From Paragonimus westermani (lineage: Eukaryota > Platyhelminthes > Trematoda > Plagiorchiida > Troglotrematidae): a DNA stretch of 64,000 nt. The stretch spans positions 101,923-165,922 of the forward strand of contig QNGE01000871.1 in assembly GCA_008508345.1 (NCBI GenBank), given 5' to 3'. Below the pieces are notes generated by a model. It was not told the DNA's origin and searched no databases. It was given only the letters and a program-made list of their open reading frames with translations. Shown here one piece after another: positions 1 to 12,100 of this stretch (position 1 is its first letter; every line of letters begins with the position of its first letter). A program made the translations under genes and the position numbers.

Positions 1-250
1 AAATTGATAAATTCAGTGTGAGTTGGCACCAGCAGGTTGCTGTCCCTTTACCGAAGGTAACGGTAGCTTCCGAGTCCGGTCAATGACTACGATTTCAGCC
101 GCATTGTATGCTCGCTTAATGGATGCGACGAGACGTTTTGTGGTTAGAAGTGAAGAAGTGTCACCTTTGAATGGTAGTTCAATGTAGACTTTCTTCTACC
201 CAACCGTGGGAACCTTATCTCCTACAATACGCTGTTGGCTGTGTCTATTG
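1..250 (-). repeat. Inverted repeat arm 1 (inverted partial copy of the Penelope element)
   Basis: This stretch is the reverse complement of 1367-1616, base for base apart from one difference that I see (near position 220). It is therefore an inverted copy of the region linking the reverse transcriptase and the endonuclease of the adjacent Penelope-like element. It begins at the window edge, so the true arm may run further left and include more of the endonuclease. Inverted or tandem partial copies at the 5' side are a known habit of Penelope-like elements. Confidence 0.95.
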
Positions 251-1421
251 TGCTCTCACAGCTCGTCATCTTGAATATCTAAAAGACCAGAGAACTACGA
301 ACGTTGTCGTGCTAAAGCCAGATAAATCTTCCGGTGCCGTAGTTATGGAAAGTAAATTCCAGCGCATGAACAAGGTGGAGAAGGTGACTGATATAGAGTG
401 CCGAATAATTCGATACTTTGATTTGCTGCTGCTACATCGAATAATTGATGAAAGTACTTTCAAGTCTCTACAACCCAGTGGTTCATCAACACCGCAACTC
501 TATGGCCTACCCAAAACACACAAGCCAGTAGTGCCACTCAGACTGATTCTATCTATGAGCAATACCCCACAACACAAACTAGCTCGTTGGTTGGTACAGG
601 CCCTGACCCCATTAAAGCGGAAATTTGATACATATACCGTTAAAGACTCATTCAGTTTAATTGAATGTCTGGACAAAGTCAACCTAGCAGACAAAGTCAT
701 GTGTCCAGTAGACGTGCAATCCCTGTTTACAAATGTTCCATTGCACGAGACAATTGAATTTATATGCGATCTTATCGAGACTGAAGGCTTTGATGTAAAA
801 ATTCCCACGGATATTCTTAAACTGTCTCTATTACTGTGTACGGAGAACCTCAGTTTCAGTTGCCAGAATAACCCTCATCGACAAATAGACGGAGTCGCCA
901 TGGGGAGTCCGTTAGGACCAATGCTAGGGAATTTTTTCATGCTGATGGTAGAAAGGCGAATTGCTGAACACATTGCGTCACTGCCGTACTACAAACGTTA
1001 TGTGGATGACATCCTCATGTTTGCGCCATCTTCACAAACAATCGATGAGATGGTAAATCGGTTTAATATTTGTCATGCCAATCTGACAGTCACTTTTGAG
1101 CTGAAAAATAACGGATGCCTGCCGTTTTTAGACATTCTCATCGGTCGCCAGGATGATGGTTCAGTAGGAAGATGTGTGTATCGTGAGCCCACCTGTACGG
1201 GTCAGTACACTCACTTCACAAGCTTCACGCCAATGAAGAACAAGCGAGCATTGGTCAGAAAATTGTTTGTGCGTGCTATGCGTATTTGTTCATCAGAATG
1301 TAGAGGTGATGAACTTCGACTGCTTACAACCAATTTGCAGAATAATGGGTATCCGCTAATATTTATCAATAGACACAGCCAACAGCGTATTGTAGGAGAT
1401 AAGGTTCTCACGGTTGGGTAG
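251..1421 (+). pseudogene. Penelope-like reverse transcriptase (open frame, 5'-truncated)
   Basis: An open frame runs from an ATG at 171 to a TAG at 1419-1421, but its first 27 or so residues are encoded by the inverted arm and are not native. True RT homology starts near residue 28. Numbering from the ATG at 171, visible Penelope RT motifs are YGLPKTHK (111-118), DVQSLFTNVPL with the motif A Asp (181-191), DGVAMGSPLGP (240-250) and the catalytic YVDD (277-280; nt 999-1010). The catalytic Asp residues are intact. The stop at 1419 separates RT from the in-frame linker and endonuclease, and a second in-frame TGA lies at 1602-1604. The enzyme would reverse-transcribe the element's RNA. This copy is probably inactive because of the truncation and stops, although the RT core itself is well preserved, which suggests a fairly recent insertion. 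Confidence 0.88.
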
Positions 1422-1616
1422 AAGAAAGTCTACATTGAACTACCATTCAAAGGTGACACTTCTTCACTTCTAACCACAAAACGTCTCGTCGCATCCATTA
1501 AGCGAGCATACAATGCGGCTGAAATCGTAGTCATTGACCGGACTCGGAAGCTACCGTTACCTTCGGTAAAGGGACAGCAACCTGCTGGTGCCAACTCACA
1601 CTGAATTTATCAATTT
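1367..1616 (+). repeat. Inverted repeat arm 2 (native RT-endonuclease linker of the Penelope element)
   Basis: This is the native copy of the 250 bp sequence whose reverse complement occupies 1-250. In the RT frame it encodes the Penelope linker (a stretch starting LPFKGD, also seen in Penelope copy 2) with TAG at 1419-1421 and TGA at 1602-1604. Both stops are also present in the inverted arm. Confidence 0.95.
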
Positions 1617-1946
1617 GTATGTAACTGCGGCGAAAGTTACATCGGCAGAACCGATAGGTGCTTGAACTCTAGGATGAAGGAACATCTGCCGAAATGGGTT
1701 CAGGATGTGATTGCGCAGTCTACTCCCTTCGTCCCTGGATCATGCAAGCTTCCGGCCTCGTCTATCGCCAGGCACATGTTGGCCACTGGCCACCGGATTA
1801 ATCCAGAATTAACATTAAGAATTATAATGCGCCACGCTAATCCGCGTTTCCTGCGTTTTGCTGAGGCGGTCGCGATTAGTCGTCTCAAACCAGTGTTGTG
1901 TGTACAAAAACAATTATATGTAAGCCTAAGACTCCCATGGACTTAA
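1605..1946 (+). pseudogene. Penelope GIY-YIG endonuclease domain
   Basis: Directly after the in-frame TGA at 1602-1604, and in the same frame as the RT, the sequence encodes CNCGESYIGRT followed by SRMKEHLPKW and a C-terminal region ending at a stop near 1946. CxC followed by SYIGRT and R..EH is the Penelope form of the GIY-YIG endonuclease, which nicks the target for primed reverse transcription. No internal stop is seen within this domain. It is separated from the RT only by the two in-frame stops, so this copy is a pseudogene as it stands. Confidence 0.88.
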
Positions 1947-2872
1947 TACTTCTGTCCTGTCGTTGTCCACCCATCCCATTAGTGTCATATATATGTTCCT
2001 GACTTTCAATCTGTCTCGCCGACATTTGATATGTCTGTTAAGCAACGTCACTTCCTATCTGCCTGCGGCATCAAGCAGTTTTCCGAAAGTGATTCGGTTT
2101 GCCTTCTATAACCACTTCACATAGTTAAAAGCGCGCCGAAAAGCTGACACGCTTCGGCCTTCATAAGCCTATATTTCGCAGGCGACCTGGAGCACAACCA
2201 CCTGACTGGGTGATTATTCCAGTCTGTTTAGGGGACTGACGGTGGTAAGGCAATACAGCCATTTGTCCATATCTCATGTTTAGTCTCTGAATTTTTGAGG
2301 ATATATTTTGACACTATTGGCAGCGTTCCACTCTACAGTGTACCCCTCATAAAGGAAAGAAATCAGTCAGGAACGTTTTTCATAACAGCTGCATGACCTC
2401 CGCTGGGACTTTGTGGGAATAAAACAACGAAACACATAACGAGGACGAGAACGAGGCCCTTAACTCCCGCTTGTCGGTTTAATACCCACCTTCACTATCA
2501 TCGTGTTACACTTGTTGATGTTCACTTTCCAAAGACACTACGAAACTCATCGAGATGTATGAGACAAGAGGGCTTGATTGATTCATCTCCCTGGAAAGAA
2601 CTAAACCAATAGACACTGTAGTACTCATGCGTGACGTGAATCTGGGTCAAAACTCGGATTCGAAACATACCCTGATTCCAACTGAGCACCACGGTTACTT
2701 AATCCCAGCGTTCGCATTCAGATAAGAGTTTCGGATAACCCACTTCAATTCTAGCGCTCCTGTTTGAAGTGGGCTAGTTGAAAGGCTCATATGAATGCCA
2801 AGGCTGCGATTAAGTGTGGATGGTATTCAGTTGGAAGTGATCCAAAAACCCCCGAACTTTCATTAAACATAC
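1947..2872. other. Rest of WDR35 intron 7, unassigned
   Basis: I see no coding exon, repeat or RNA here. I looked on the minus strand for the next WDR35 exon and did not find it, so the remaining exons must lie beyond the left edge of the window. Confidence 0.6.
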
Positions 2873-3100
2873 CTGGTTGTTCTTTGTGTTCCAGAATACT
2901 ACACAGGTTTCCTGCGAACCGGCACGGGTGAAGGCATAGATCACAGTGTTGGCCGTGTTGCAATAGGCCCATCTGTAATCAGGCCGTAGATTGGCAAAAT
3001 AGATAAGCGAATCGACAGCCAAAGCCAAGCGTAGGGAGCCGTTGCCCTCCCAAGCACATGCAGCCAGATTTTTTCCAGGAAGACAGATTGATCGTAAATG
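2873..3100 (-). CDS. WDR35: WDR35 exon 7
   Basis: The exon follows a pyrimidine-rich acceptor ending TTCAG and ends at CAG before GTATGT. It has 228 nt, phase 0 at both ends. It encodes 76 residues including [46 protein letters not shown] and [10 protein letters not shown], which correspond to the end of the first beta-propeller region in WDR35. This is the last exon in the window. Confidence 0.93.
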
Positions 3101-6100
3101 CTGAATTCAAAAAAAGGATGGAACAACCAAGGTACAGTTTGGTATCTGTTTTTAAGTGAAACTACAAGGAATCCTCGGGTTTTCAAGAGCGAACCTTGGA
3201 TCGATCAGAATTTTTTTTTGAAATGACTATTCGCTGACCACCCAAAATTTGTCATTCATTGCCGATCAGTAGCGTTGGATTTACTTATTCCTATGGTAGA
3301 TCGCACTCACAACAGCTGAAAATTGTTATGTATGTGGCGCCGCGAAAGAGGTTTTAGTCCTGCACTTTAGTAACTACCACCTGTATGACCAAATTCAGTT
3401 TGTCATCGAATGGGAGAGATTCATAATTTGACTAGCGTTCATACGAGGTTTCATTCGAACATCTGAATAGAGTACTCAGTGGACCGGGCTGCACAAAATT
3501 CTTCTAACACTAGAATGTTTCATTTACTTCGCAGTTATCTAGGAAATTCTTTAGGGTTTTTGTTCCCGGCGGAGCTAGAAAAACACAACTTTATGCTACC
3601 ACAAGGTTTCTTTACTTTATTCCATGTATGTGTTTTATTTTGTGTGCAGCTTGCGTTAATGTACAGATCATCTGAAGGTACTGTGAGATTATTTTCAAAA
3701 ACGTCACTTTGTAAAAGTCGTTAACCCCGGGGACCCCAATCGAAATGGCGAGCGGGTGTTTCGATCATAATCGGATCACATTAGCATCACGCACGTCGGG
3801 AACTCAAACTCGTAAATTGTGCCGATGCTTTTATATTCTAATCCAGATGCATCTGAGTGGTTCTGGGCTTGCGGTCGCCTATTAACTTGAGGCAGGTTGA
3901 GTTTATGAATATCCCATTCACTTGGGTTGCCAGGTGTGTATACCTGACGAGTGGCAGCTACCGTGGAGATTTTTGTGTCTCCGACCAGCCCTGATCAACA
4001 AGAAAACAGTCATAGATTTAAACTATATAAACTGAACACCACACAAATCTGACCGCGGTTTTTGTATTCAGATGGATTTTTTAACGGGCTGTTCTTGAAA
4101 GTGGCCCCCTCAAAATAGGACACCCATTTACAACCTTGAGCGCAATTTTCCGCAGAATATTATCATGAAAATGAAAGTGAATTTCTCACTTAATAAACGG
4201 CCTGAAGCATTTACTCTGTACATATCCAATGGACACAAATATTTGCGAAAGAAGACCACAAGTTGGATTTCTTTTCATTCCAACTGTTTTTATGTGAATG
4301 TCAAAGAAGCAGTCCACCTATAAAACCGATATATTCAGCTCTGTCCTACAAATATGCTTTGAGGAACCTGACAAAATTCATTCGATGAAAATACATTACA
4401 GCCAGAGCTCACATGCGTAAATATCATATGTTTTGATTAAGGCGCACAATGCACAAGTGTTTACCGGGTTGCTTGAAGCAGACCAGATTGATACTTGTTC
4501 AATAAAACAAGGAATAACTCAGAAAATGTTTTAATGATCTGTATCGTGTTTCTCAAGTCACCCAGCAACTGATTAACAGAAGCTGATTAACAAACCAACA
4601 AAGCGCCTACCTAATACTGATGTCTCATCGTAAACCCCGTCATTTTCAGGGAATTTGAGAAACGCTATTTGTCACATATCTTAGCTTAATTCAATGGACG
4701 CGGTAGTCAACGATAATAGCTTTCTACTTGCACCCGTCGAAAATTTTTTAATTTATTTCCAGCAATATGTCGTGTATGTTTTTTTCCGTATCTTCAGTTT
4801 TGTGCAGTACAAAAATACTTGCTTTCATATGATGTATCAGGTCATGGGTCGACTAGATGCTGCCAGGCCGTCTAAGCTTATAACAAAAGCAGTGGCGGTA
4901 AATGTAATTTAAGGCGCAACCGCGAAACTGGTGTTATTTTCATCGCACTGTGTTGAGGGTTGAATACACTTTCCTTTGTCCCATTCATTTTGTGTTGTTT
5001 ACATATCTCAAAGCATCTTATGATTTAACCGGACCAAAGTTCCCGTACTTTGAAACTAGAATAAAGGAGAGTATCCACATCCGAAGAGAAAAGTTCACCA
5101 GATCCTGGGTTAAAGAAAGTTACCTCGTTAGATAAGATTAAATGACGTCTGCAGCCTTAAGTAGTATTTATGGGTCCGATCCTATAATGCTATCCAGCCT
5201 TAGACAGCAGCGTTCACAGTAGTTTTCTGAGTCCACAACAATGTGATTGGCTGTAACGTGACCAACAGTGACCTGTTGCTAGATCTGTTGTAAAGTGTGC
5301 TCCAACCAACCAGAGTATGTTTAGTAGCAGTCATGAAAAATTCCTGTTCAGATTTAAATTAAGAGAACAATGAATTGCCAATCAGATCGAAATCATATTG
5401 CTCGTAATCAACCGAAAAACGGAACACATTAAGTCTTCTAGTTAACTCAGTCACACTTTGATGTGCATGCTTTCCAATTTCGTCTGAAATGAAGGCAGTG
5501 TGAAGTCGTAAGACGTCCCCCAAAATTACCGCCTTACGTGGTGACCATTACATTTGTAGTTACCTCACCGAAAGCGCTATAGAACTGCACCACGTTAACA
5601 TCACGTTCTGCGCTCTTGCCCGAATTCGACTGAGACGATGCAATGCCTCTCTGTAGACCGGCGATTGCCAATAACGAACCATTTTCATTCCATGCAGAAC
5701 AAGTTATCTCGATACCGGTGTCCAGGAGAATCGGATCTGCGGAGAAAATCAAAAATTATGAAACATTAAGGTAATCGCTTCTCGTATTTCTCTAGAGTTC
5801 ATAAAAATGTCAAATAGCCATTTGCCAGTTACCTTACTTGGAAAGATGATTGCGTGAACAATAAGAATGATTGCGAGCGCGTAATTCGCAGCTATCAAGA
5901 TGCATGATCAACTGAACAACGAATCACGCAGCACAGTCTGCAATGGTTCAGTCACATACTCCGCATGCGAGCTTAGCCGGAATTATGTACTGAGACTATC
6001 ACTAGCTTGGCCAAACCGCGAGGTGATCAAAAAACGAGTTGGTTGCGTAATACAGAGATCTTGACTATTCGGGCAAGTCAAGTGAATAGATGTCGCCTGC

Positions 6101-9100
6101 CCAGCGGAAGTCCTTGTGCTCATCCAGTCTGCTGCTAAAAACACTGTTTGATACGTCAGAGTGTCGCAGTCAGTGGAACACCTGCATTCCTACTGCCTAC
6201 ATATTTTTTGCTTAAACTTCTTTCACACACCTTTGTATTTCCTTTTGCGCCATTATCTTCCTGGATATTTTATGTGACTTTTATGGTGAGCAGCGGTCAC
6301 AGCCACCCTCCAGCCTGCCCAGTAGCCTACGTGAATGAACGAACGGAATGGCAATCAGAGCACGTCACAAGCTTCATGAATTAGTTACTTTCATAGTGTA
6401 GATCACTGTCTGTTGAAAGAAACACACAACCACAAAGTGTCAATCGTGGTCTTCAAAATCCAGTGAGTCAAACTTGTCCGGACTTTAAGTGATTTAATAA
6501 TGGTCAATTAAAACAGTTGGAGAGTTGGTCTGCGTACATGGGCATAGATCAGCAGGTTTTATCATCGTTCGGAAGTTTAAAACTTGTCAGATTAATCTTA
6601 GATCTTGAAAAAAGTTTAAGTTTAAACCCCGAAGTGTCTAGAGAAACAACAATTGCTAAGATTGTCTCCGTGGTTTTGGGTGCTCATGCATCCTGAATAG
6701 ATCGGCTTCACTCCAGCCTGAATGTATTAGTGACAACGGGTATGATGATGGCCGACAACAATCACAACTATTACTCATTTGATTGAAACCTCTAGAAATA
6801 TGATCGAAATTACAATTTATTCTAACTTCTTTTATAATCCATCGTCAGGGATTTCAGCCACTAACAAGCTATCACCCAACAGTCGAATATTCAAACATCG
6901 ACCTGACACGAAACCTTCTCTTTGGTAATCACTTGAGCTGTTCTAACGTTCAGTTTTCCTATACCGCCACTGTACAGTACAAAGCTGTGTTGTAGAGCAC
7001 GCTCCATGTGTCCATATCCAATACGGATACTCAGTTGACCTACCTCAATCAATCAGTTCATTGTTCAAAGAGAATGCAACGTGCTCATGTTCTTGTTTCC
7101 CGGAAACCAATATAGACCAAAGTTGATTAAAATCCGTTCAGGAAACGGTGGCTGCAAGCAGCAACCAAATAAAAACTTAGTTTACTTACTACAGGCAAAC
7201 CAGTGGCATGTCAAAATCCATCGTGCGTCTTATTTCGCTAATCGCCCAAGTAGAGTTCACTTATACTTATTAACTACCGTAATCATCAACGGAAATTTCG
7301 AGCAGTTACAGTGAGATTTCACTGTACGTCGTAATACACACGGTTGGCAATATCATTTCTGATTAGCCTGTCACAGTGACGCGTGCGCCTAAAGCTCATC
7401 ACGAATGTTTTGCTTCATACCACTCGTGGTTTCGTTCCTACACCACCGGTCTAATGTAAACCGGAAACAGGAAGTGCATGAGTGGATACTGCTCGCGATC
7501 CATTCGGTCAAAGCGAGTTAGCCAGCTGACAGGCTAGTATGAAACTGAAATCTTTACCTCTAGATAAGTGAAAATAAAAAGGGGACCTCAACGATAGAAG
7601 CTAAACTGAGAAAGAAGATAGCAAAGATATAAGGTGAGAGATAGCTGAGAAGAATAACAAAAGGCAAAAAGTGGACAGAAAATCGAGCAAAAATTTTATC
7701 ATATAATGCACCAATAAAGTTGGAGAAACGTAAATAGAGAAGGTCGTCTAACACACTCGCCGTCTTTTTGCTGGAGACGTGCTACGGATAAGCTGATAAC
7801 CTAATGATGTGAGACGGAGAGAATGTTGACGGCCGTACTCATTACAATATCCCAAAATCCCCTCACCAAGATCTATGGCACCTATAGTAACTTTGCGTAC
7901 CACGCGCAACTGTCATTCATTGTAACTTTGGACACCCGTAGGAATCGTATTTTAGCAGATGACCCGGTTCAAAGACAAATCCTCTTAAGATCAAATTACG
8001 ATATGCACACAAGCACGCACACGCACACAAAATTCCTTTTACACACACCTGCGTGTATGTGTTAACGTAAATCGGACAATAAGTCGACACAGATGTTTCA
8101 TAGGGATACATGTGAGAATTTAGTGTACCGAAACATTATTGTTTAAAACACTGCCCTACATGAATGGGGGGGCGCAAAGCTTCTTAGGATATTCTTCTTC
8201 AATGTCTACCGTCCACGCATTACTTGCAAAAATCTCAGCGAGGTGAGTAAATGAGGTTACGGGGAGAAATGAGGAAGGTAAATAATGGATACTCAGCTGC
8301 ACACCATGTTTGTCCACTGATCTGAAACTTACATGATCCAAAAATTAGGATTGGAGACTCTAGGGGGGATTACATCTAATCGGAATCAACCCCGCGACTG
8401 TTGTCGTTGTGTAACTAATAGGTCCGCAAAACAATGACACTGAATGATGCGAGTTGGAAAAGACTGCTATGAAGCTTATAGTGAGTACAGATTAGGATCA
8501 TGTCTGTCTTCGTACCATAATGAGAGAATGAATGAATTTTAAAAGAAGTGGTTAGCCAGTGGACTTCCCTCTATCTATCTTTCTTCATCAAAATTTGACA
8601 TAAAAATCCAGTTGAATGCCCGAAATCACATGCATGTTATTCAGGTAATACGCGATGAGCTGTGTGTGTCTTATGCAAGGATTCTGCAAACACTATCAAC
8701 CGTAAAAACAGATTACCTGTGTCTAGTTGGCTACGCATCAACTGACAACGCCCAATATCATAGCAGATGGCCAATGTGGGACAATTTGGTTCAACCAGTC
8801 CCTTATCGCCGTGATACCAGTGCATCCCAACCAACCGAACAGCACCGTGAATGTTTGTCAGACAGTTGATAGACACTTTGGACTGTAAGTAAACAGTTGA
8901 ACGGGGAAGAAATACATGTGGAACATGACAGAAATCAAAAACTCGATTTGTTTAACACTATTATTCTCACAGAAATAACAGACTGGACCCACCGGACTTA
9001 AATTCAATAATTTACTCACAACAGCATAAAAAAATTAACACATTTTCACCAGCTAAAAGAACCAAATTTAGAATTCCTTACACTATGGGAAACCAATCAT

Positions 9101-12100
9101 ATTTGACTCCCCAAACCCTGTGGGCACATCCGGATAGAACTAAGGTGTGATTTTGAAATATTTACTTTCAGTGGGTCTTATTGTGAGATGAGCATACGCG
9201 AGGCTAAATGATTGCATCCTGAAAGAATAGTGACTCACATTTGATCGTATCTTTCTGATTCACGAACGCTGTTTATTCGACCCCGTCCAAAAATAGGCAT
9301 TAGACTCCGGCCTAGCTGTTGTTACGGTCAGTCAGTAGAACACATTCGTGACACAAAAATTATTTGAACTCAACTCCATATTCTCACAAGGCGACCGTTT
9401 TAACCACAGTCTCACATCGACCGCTACCATATTTTCACATACAAAAAATCAGTTCCATTCGCATGTTTGCGAAATTTCTCGCTCCCGACTACCTTGAGAA
9501 GAAATAATGTCTTGTTAACCGCTGTCAATGATCTCCTGATTAGAATTTATCAGTCAAATTGGAATCACTGAAATTCTAAACGAATTGTGCTCTGCTGTGT
9601 CCAACTAAACTTTAAACATTTACCTTTGGTTCATCCTGTACTGAATGTGTGAGTGAATTTCAATTAATCGCTGCACCTCACTAGTTCATTTGGTTTTCAA
9701 ACGTCGGGAACTGAATCGAGGTGGTAAATGCCTTAGCTTTTTCAAGAGATGTCAAATCAAACAGGTGCCAGGATTGTGGCCCTTGTTAGTGTCTGAGAGG
9801 ACGATTTTTCTAGGTCTTTAAATTCTTATGGCAGCCGAACGATATCGAAAGTTGACTTTTCAGAGAAGTGACCCCTCTTCAGGATACCACCGCACGTGGC
9901 CCTGACAACGAGATAGATGCACACTGAGTTGTGAACGATTACTTCTAACTTTTAATCCTGGCAGTAAGACCCAACATCATGCAAGTGAGTTCCGAAATGT
10001 GACTGATCTTTCATTCACCCAGTTCGCCTGTGGGTTTGTGTTCACTTGATTTTGGTTTTATTCTTGACGATGTTAGTTTAGTTACCTTACATGTTTACAA
10101 GCTATTGGACCAGTCTCCATAATAGAGGGTTCTGGTAAAAAAGAAGGACTTCCTTTACCGTCCACCGGCGTAACTATTTTCCTGTAATACTTCTTGACTT
10201 CGTGAACTGGTCTTGGTCGTGACACAAGAGGTAAGACCTCGGCTTACCTGGCTTCACTACTAATTTGGTTCTCCGTATGAAATCACGTGGATTGAACTGA
10301 ATCGGGAAGCCAGCAATCCTTTGGATGCAGACAGGGAGCATGTTGTCACCTCGGATACCCTTTCCATGTAACCGCATTAGCGATCACAAGCTCTCAACCT
10401 AGAAAACAGTCACCATACTTTCTCAAAGAACATGTCATAGCTCATAAACACGTTTGCGCCTAACCAACCTACGGTTCAGCCCAAACTTTGTTTGCTTCGA
10501 TGCTTAAAGCCCTCAGTCGTAAACACTCAGCTGGCGCGCAAATAATTTGACCCACCCGTCACAGTCTGCATTTTTACTAGTTGACTACTTTCAGGCAGGT
10601 ATCTGACGTTTGCTCGTAAAGTCTATCTCTAAGATTAGTGGGGTTAATATATTTTTTGTGACTTCCATAAATAAGGATCTAGGTAAACTTCGCAATGATA
10701 GTATGAGTCTGCTCACACCAGTAACCTTCATCATAGTGTTAACATTTCTTCGAACACAGTCCAACGCGCCTGTCATCCGTCGTTCAAGCGGTACACCTAA
10801 GTTGATATCACACTGGCGAACCTTATTATCAAGAGGTAATTTTTATTACTTAGAGTGAGGAGTTTCACACTTCACCTTGTTGAAGTAAATCTGTTATTTG
10901 AAAAAATGCTTGAAAATGGCTTGATTTTAGTTAGTTGTTTTACTGCAGTAGACCAAGACAATTTGAACATCATTAAAATTTGGCTGCGGCTTTCGAGTTC
11001 AAATGAGCATTACCAATAATCGTCTTCCAAACCGCACACCAGACCTTGGTTTCTCTCTTGTTATAGCTTGTGATTAATTTAACTCTTAGTCACGGTTGAG
11101 ATTTCAACCCCGAATCACTTTCTCGTGAATCGGTCGTTACTGAAGATTGCGCCATCACCGAAATGAGAAATTAGGCCATATTTGCTTGTGCACAATACTT
11201 AGACTGTCAGTTCAGTTCAAAAAGAGCCCAAATAACTGTTTGGGTTGTTGTAACCGAGTGGTTCTTTTTGAAATGGGTTTGATAAACTGTTTTCCAGGGT
11301 TAGAACTGTAGGTGCAGAGCAACGGTTGATTTTTTCAACTTGACATTACATGACACTCCGACTACTCGTCAGTAATTGAAATGAGATTTTAAAATATTAA
11401 TCGCTTGCTTTTTGCTGTCATTGATAGTTGCACTATCCGAATACTTGTGCATTAGAGAGGTTCAGCGAAAGTGGTTCGAGATGAACCATTGAAAAACTAG
11501 CCATCTGATCTTTTTGACGATTTTTTGAAAGCCACATACAAAGCGATACTGTTAAACACTTGTTACTTCTGTGTGGAGCCAACCGGGAACCGGATTTGAC
11601 TTGTTTTCCATGAAAGACAGAAATCTTCAAAATTCAATAATTTATCACTAGATGTGCGTAAACCAAGCAGAATGGACCTACAAAGTAGTAGACTGACTTA
11701 ATCCATGAAACGCTTGTAACAACGACACTGACAAACTTTTAAGCTGACTTTATTCAACCCATTCACAAGTTTTTATGTTAAGGCATTTCATAAGAAACAT
11801 TCCTTATCAGCATTATGGTGAATGACGATGCAAAGCGTTAGGTTAATCTCCTAGCCGTTTCCTATATACATATATAGTTACATTTTGTCACCCAACGGCA
11901 CAGTTGTGATTTGTAATGTTTGTTTACCGAAAGGCTTGTCAGCATTGTGGTTTGAAAACCTCCGTTGCAAACACTCTCGCATGTTCGATTTTCGTCAACT
12001 GATGCAAATAAAGCTACAGTGATACAGTGAAGGCACAAAATGTTTCCATTCTCCATCTCATACTCGTCAGACTGCCTGCGATAAGCAACTTTTTTATTAG

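Larger units (their letters stand above)
1..1946 (+). mobile_element. Penelope-like element 1 (5'-truncated, with inverted 5' duplication)
   Basis: The element consists of an inverted partial copy (1-250), a reverse transcriptase core (about 251-1421), a linker that is also the second inverted arm (1367-1616), and a GIY-YIG endonuclease (about 1605-1946). This domain order is diagnostic of EN-containing Penelope-like retroelements. The N-terminal part of the protein upstream of the RT core is missing. The element lies in intron 7 of the WDR35 homologue, on the opposite strand to that gene. Its right-hand end beyond the endonuclease stop was not determined. Confidence 0.9.
5737..8716 (-). other. 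WDR35: WDR35 intron 5 (2,980 bp)
   Basis: The intron is bounded by ACAG|GTAATC and CCGCAG|ATCCG. Apart from the RTE remnant at 5.9-6.1 kb and a CA-rich simple stretch near 8.0 kb, nothing is recognisable. Confidence 0.85.

Noticed and set aside
171..250. ATG at 171 as the true start of the Penelope RT
   Set aside because: This part belongs to the inverted repeat arm. The native RT homology begins only after position 250.
1947..2872. Next WDR35 exon on the minus strand
   Set aside because: I read the reverse complement of this interval and found no segment resembling the expected continuation of the protein.
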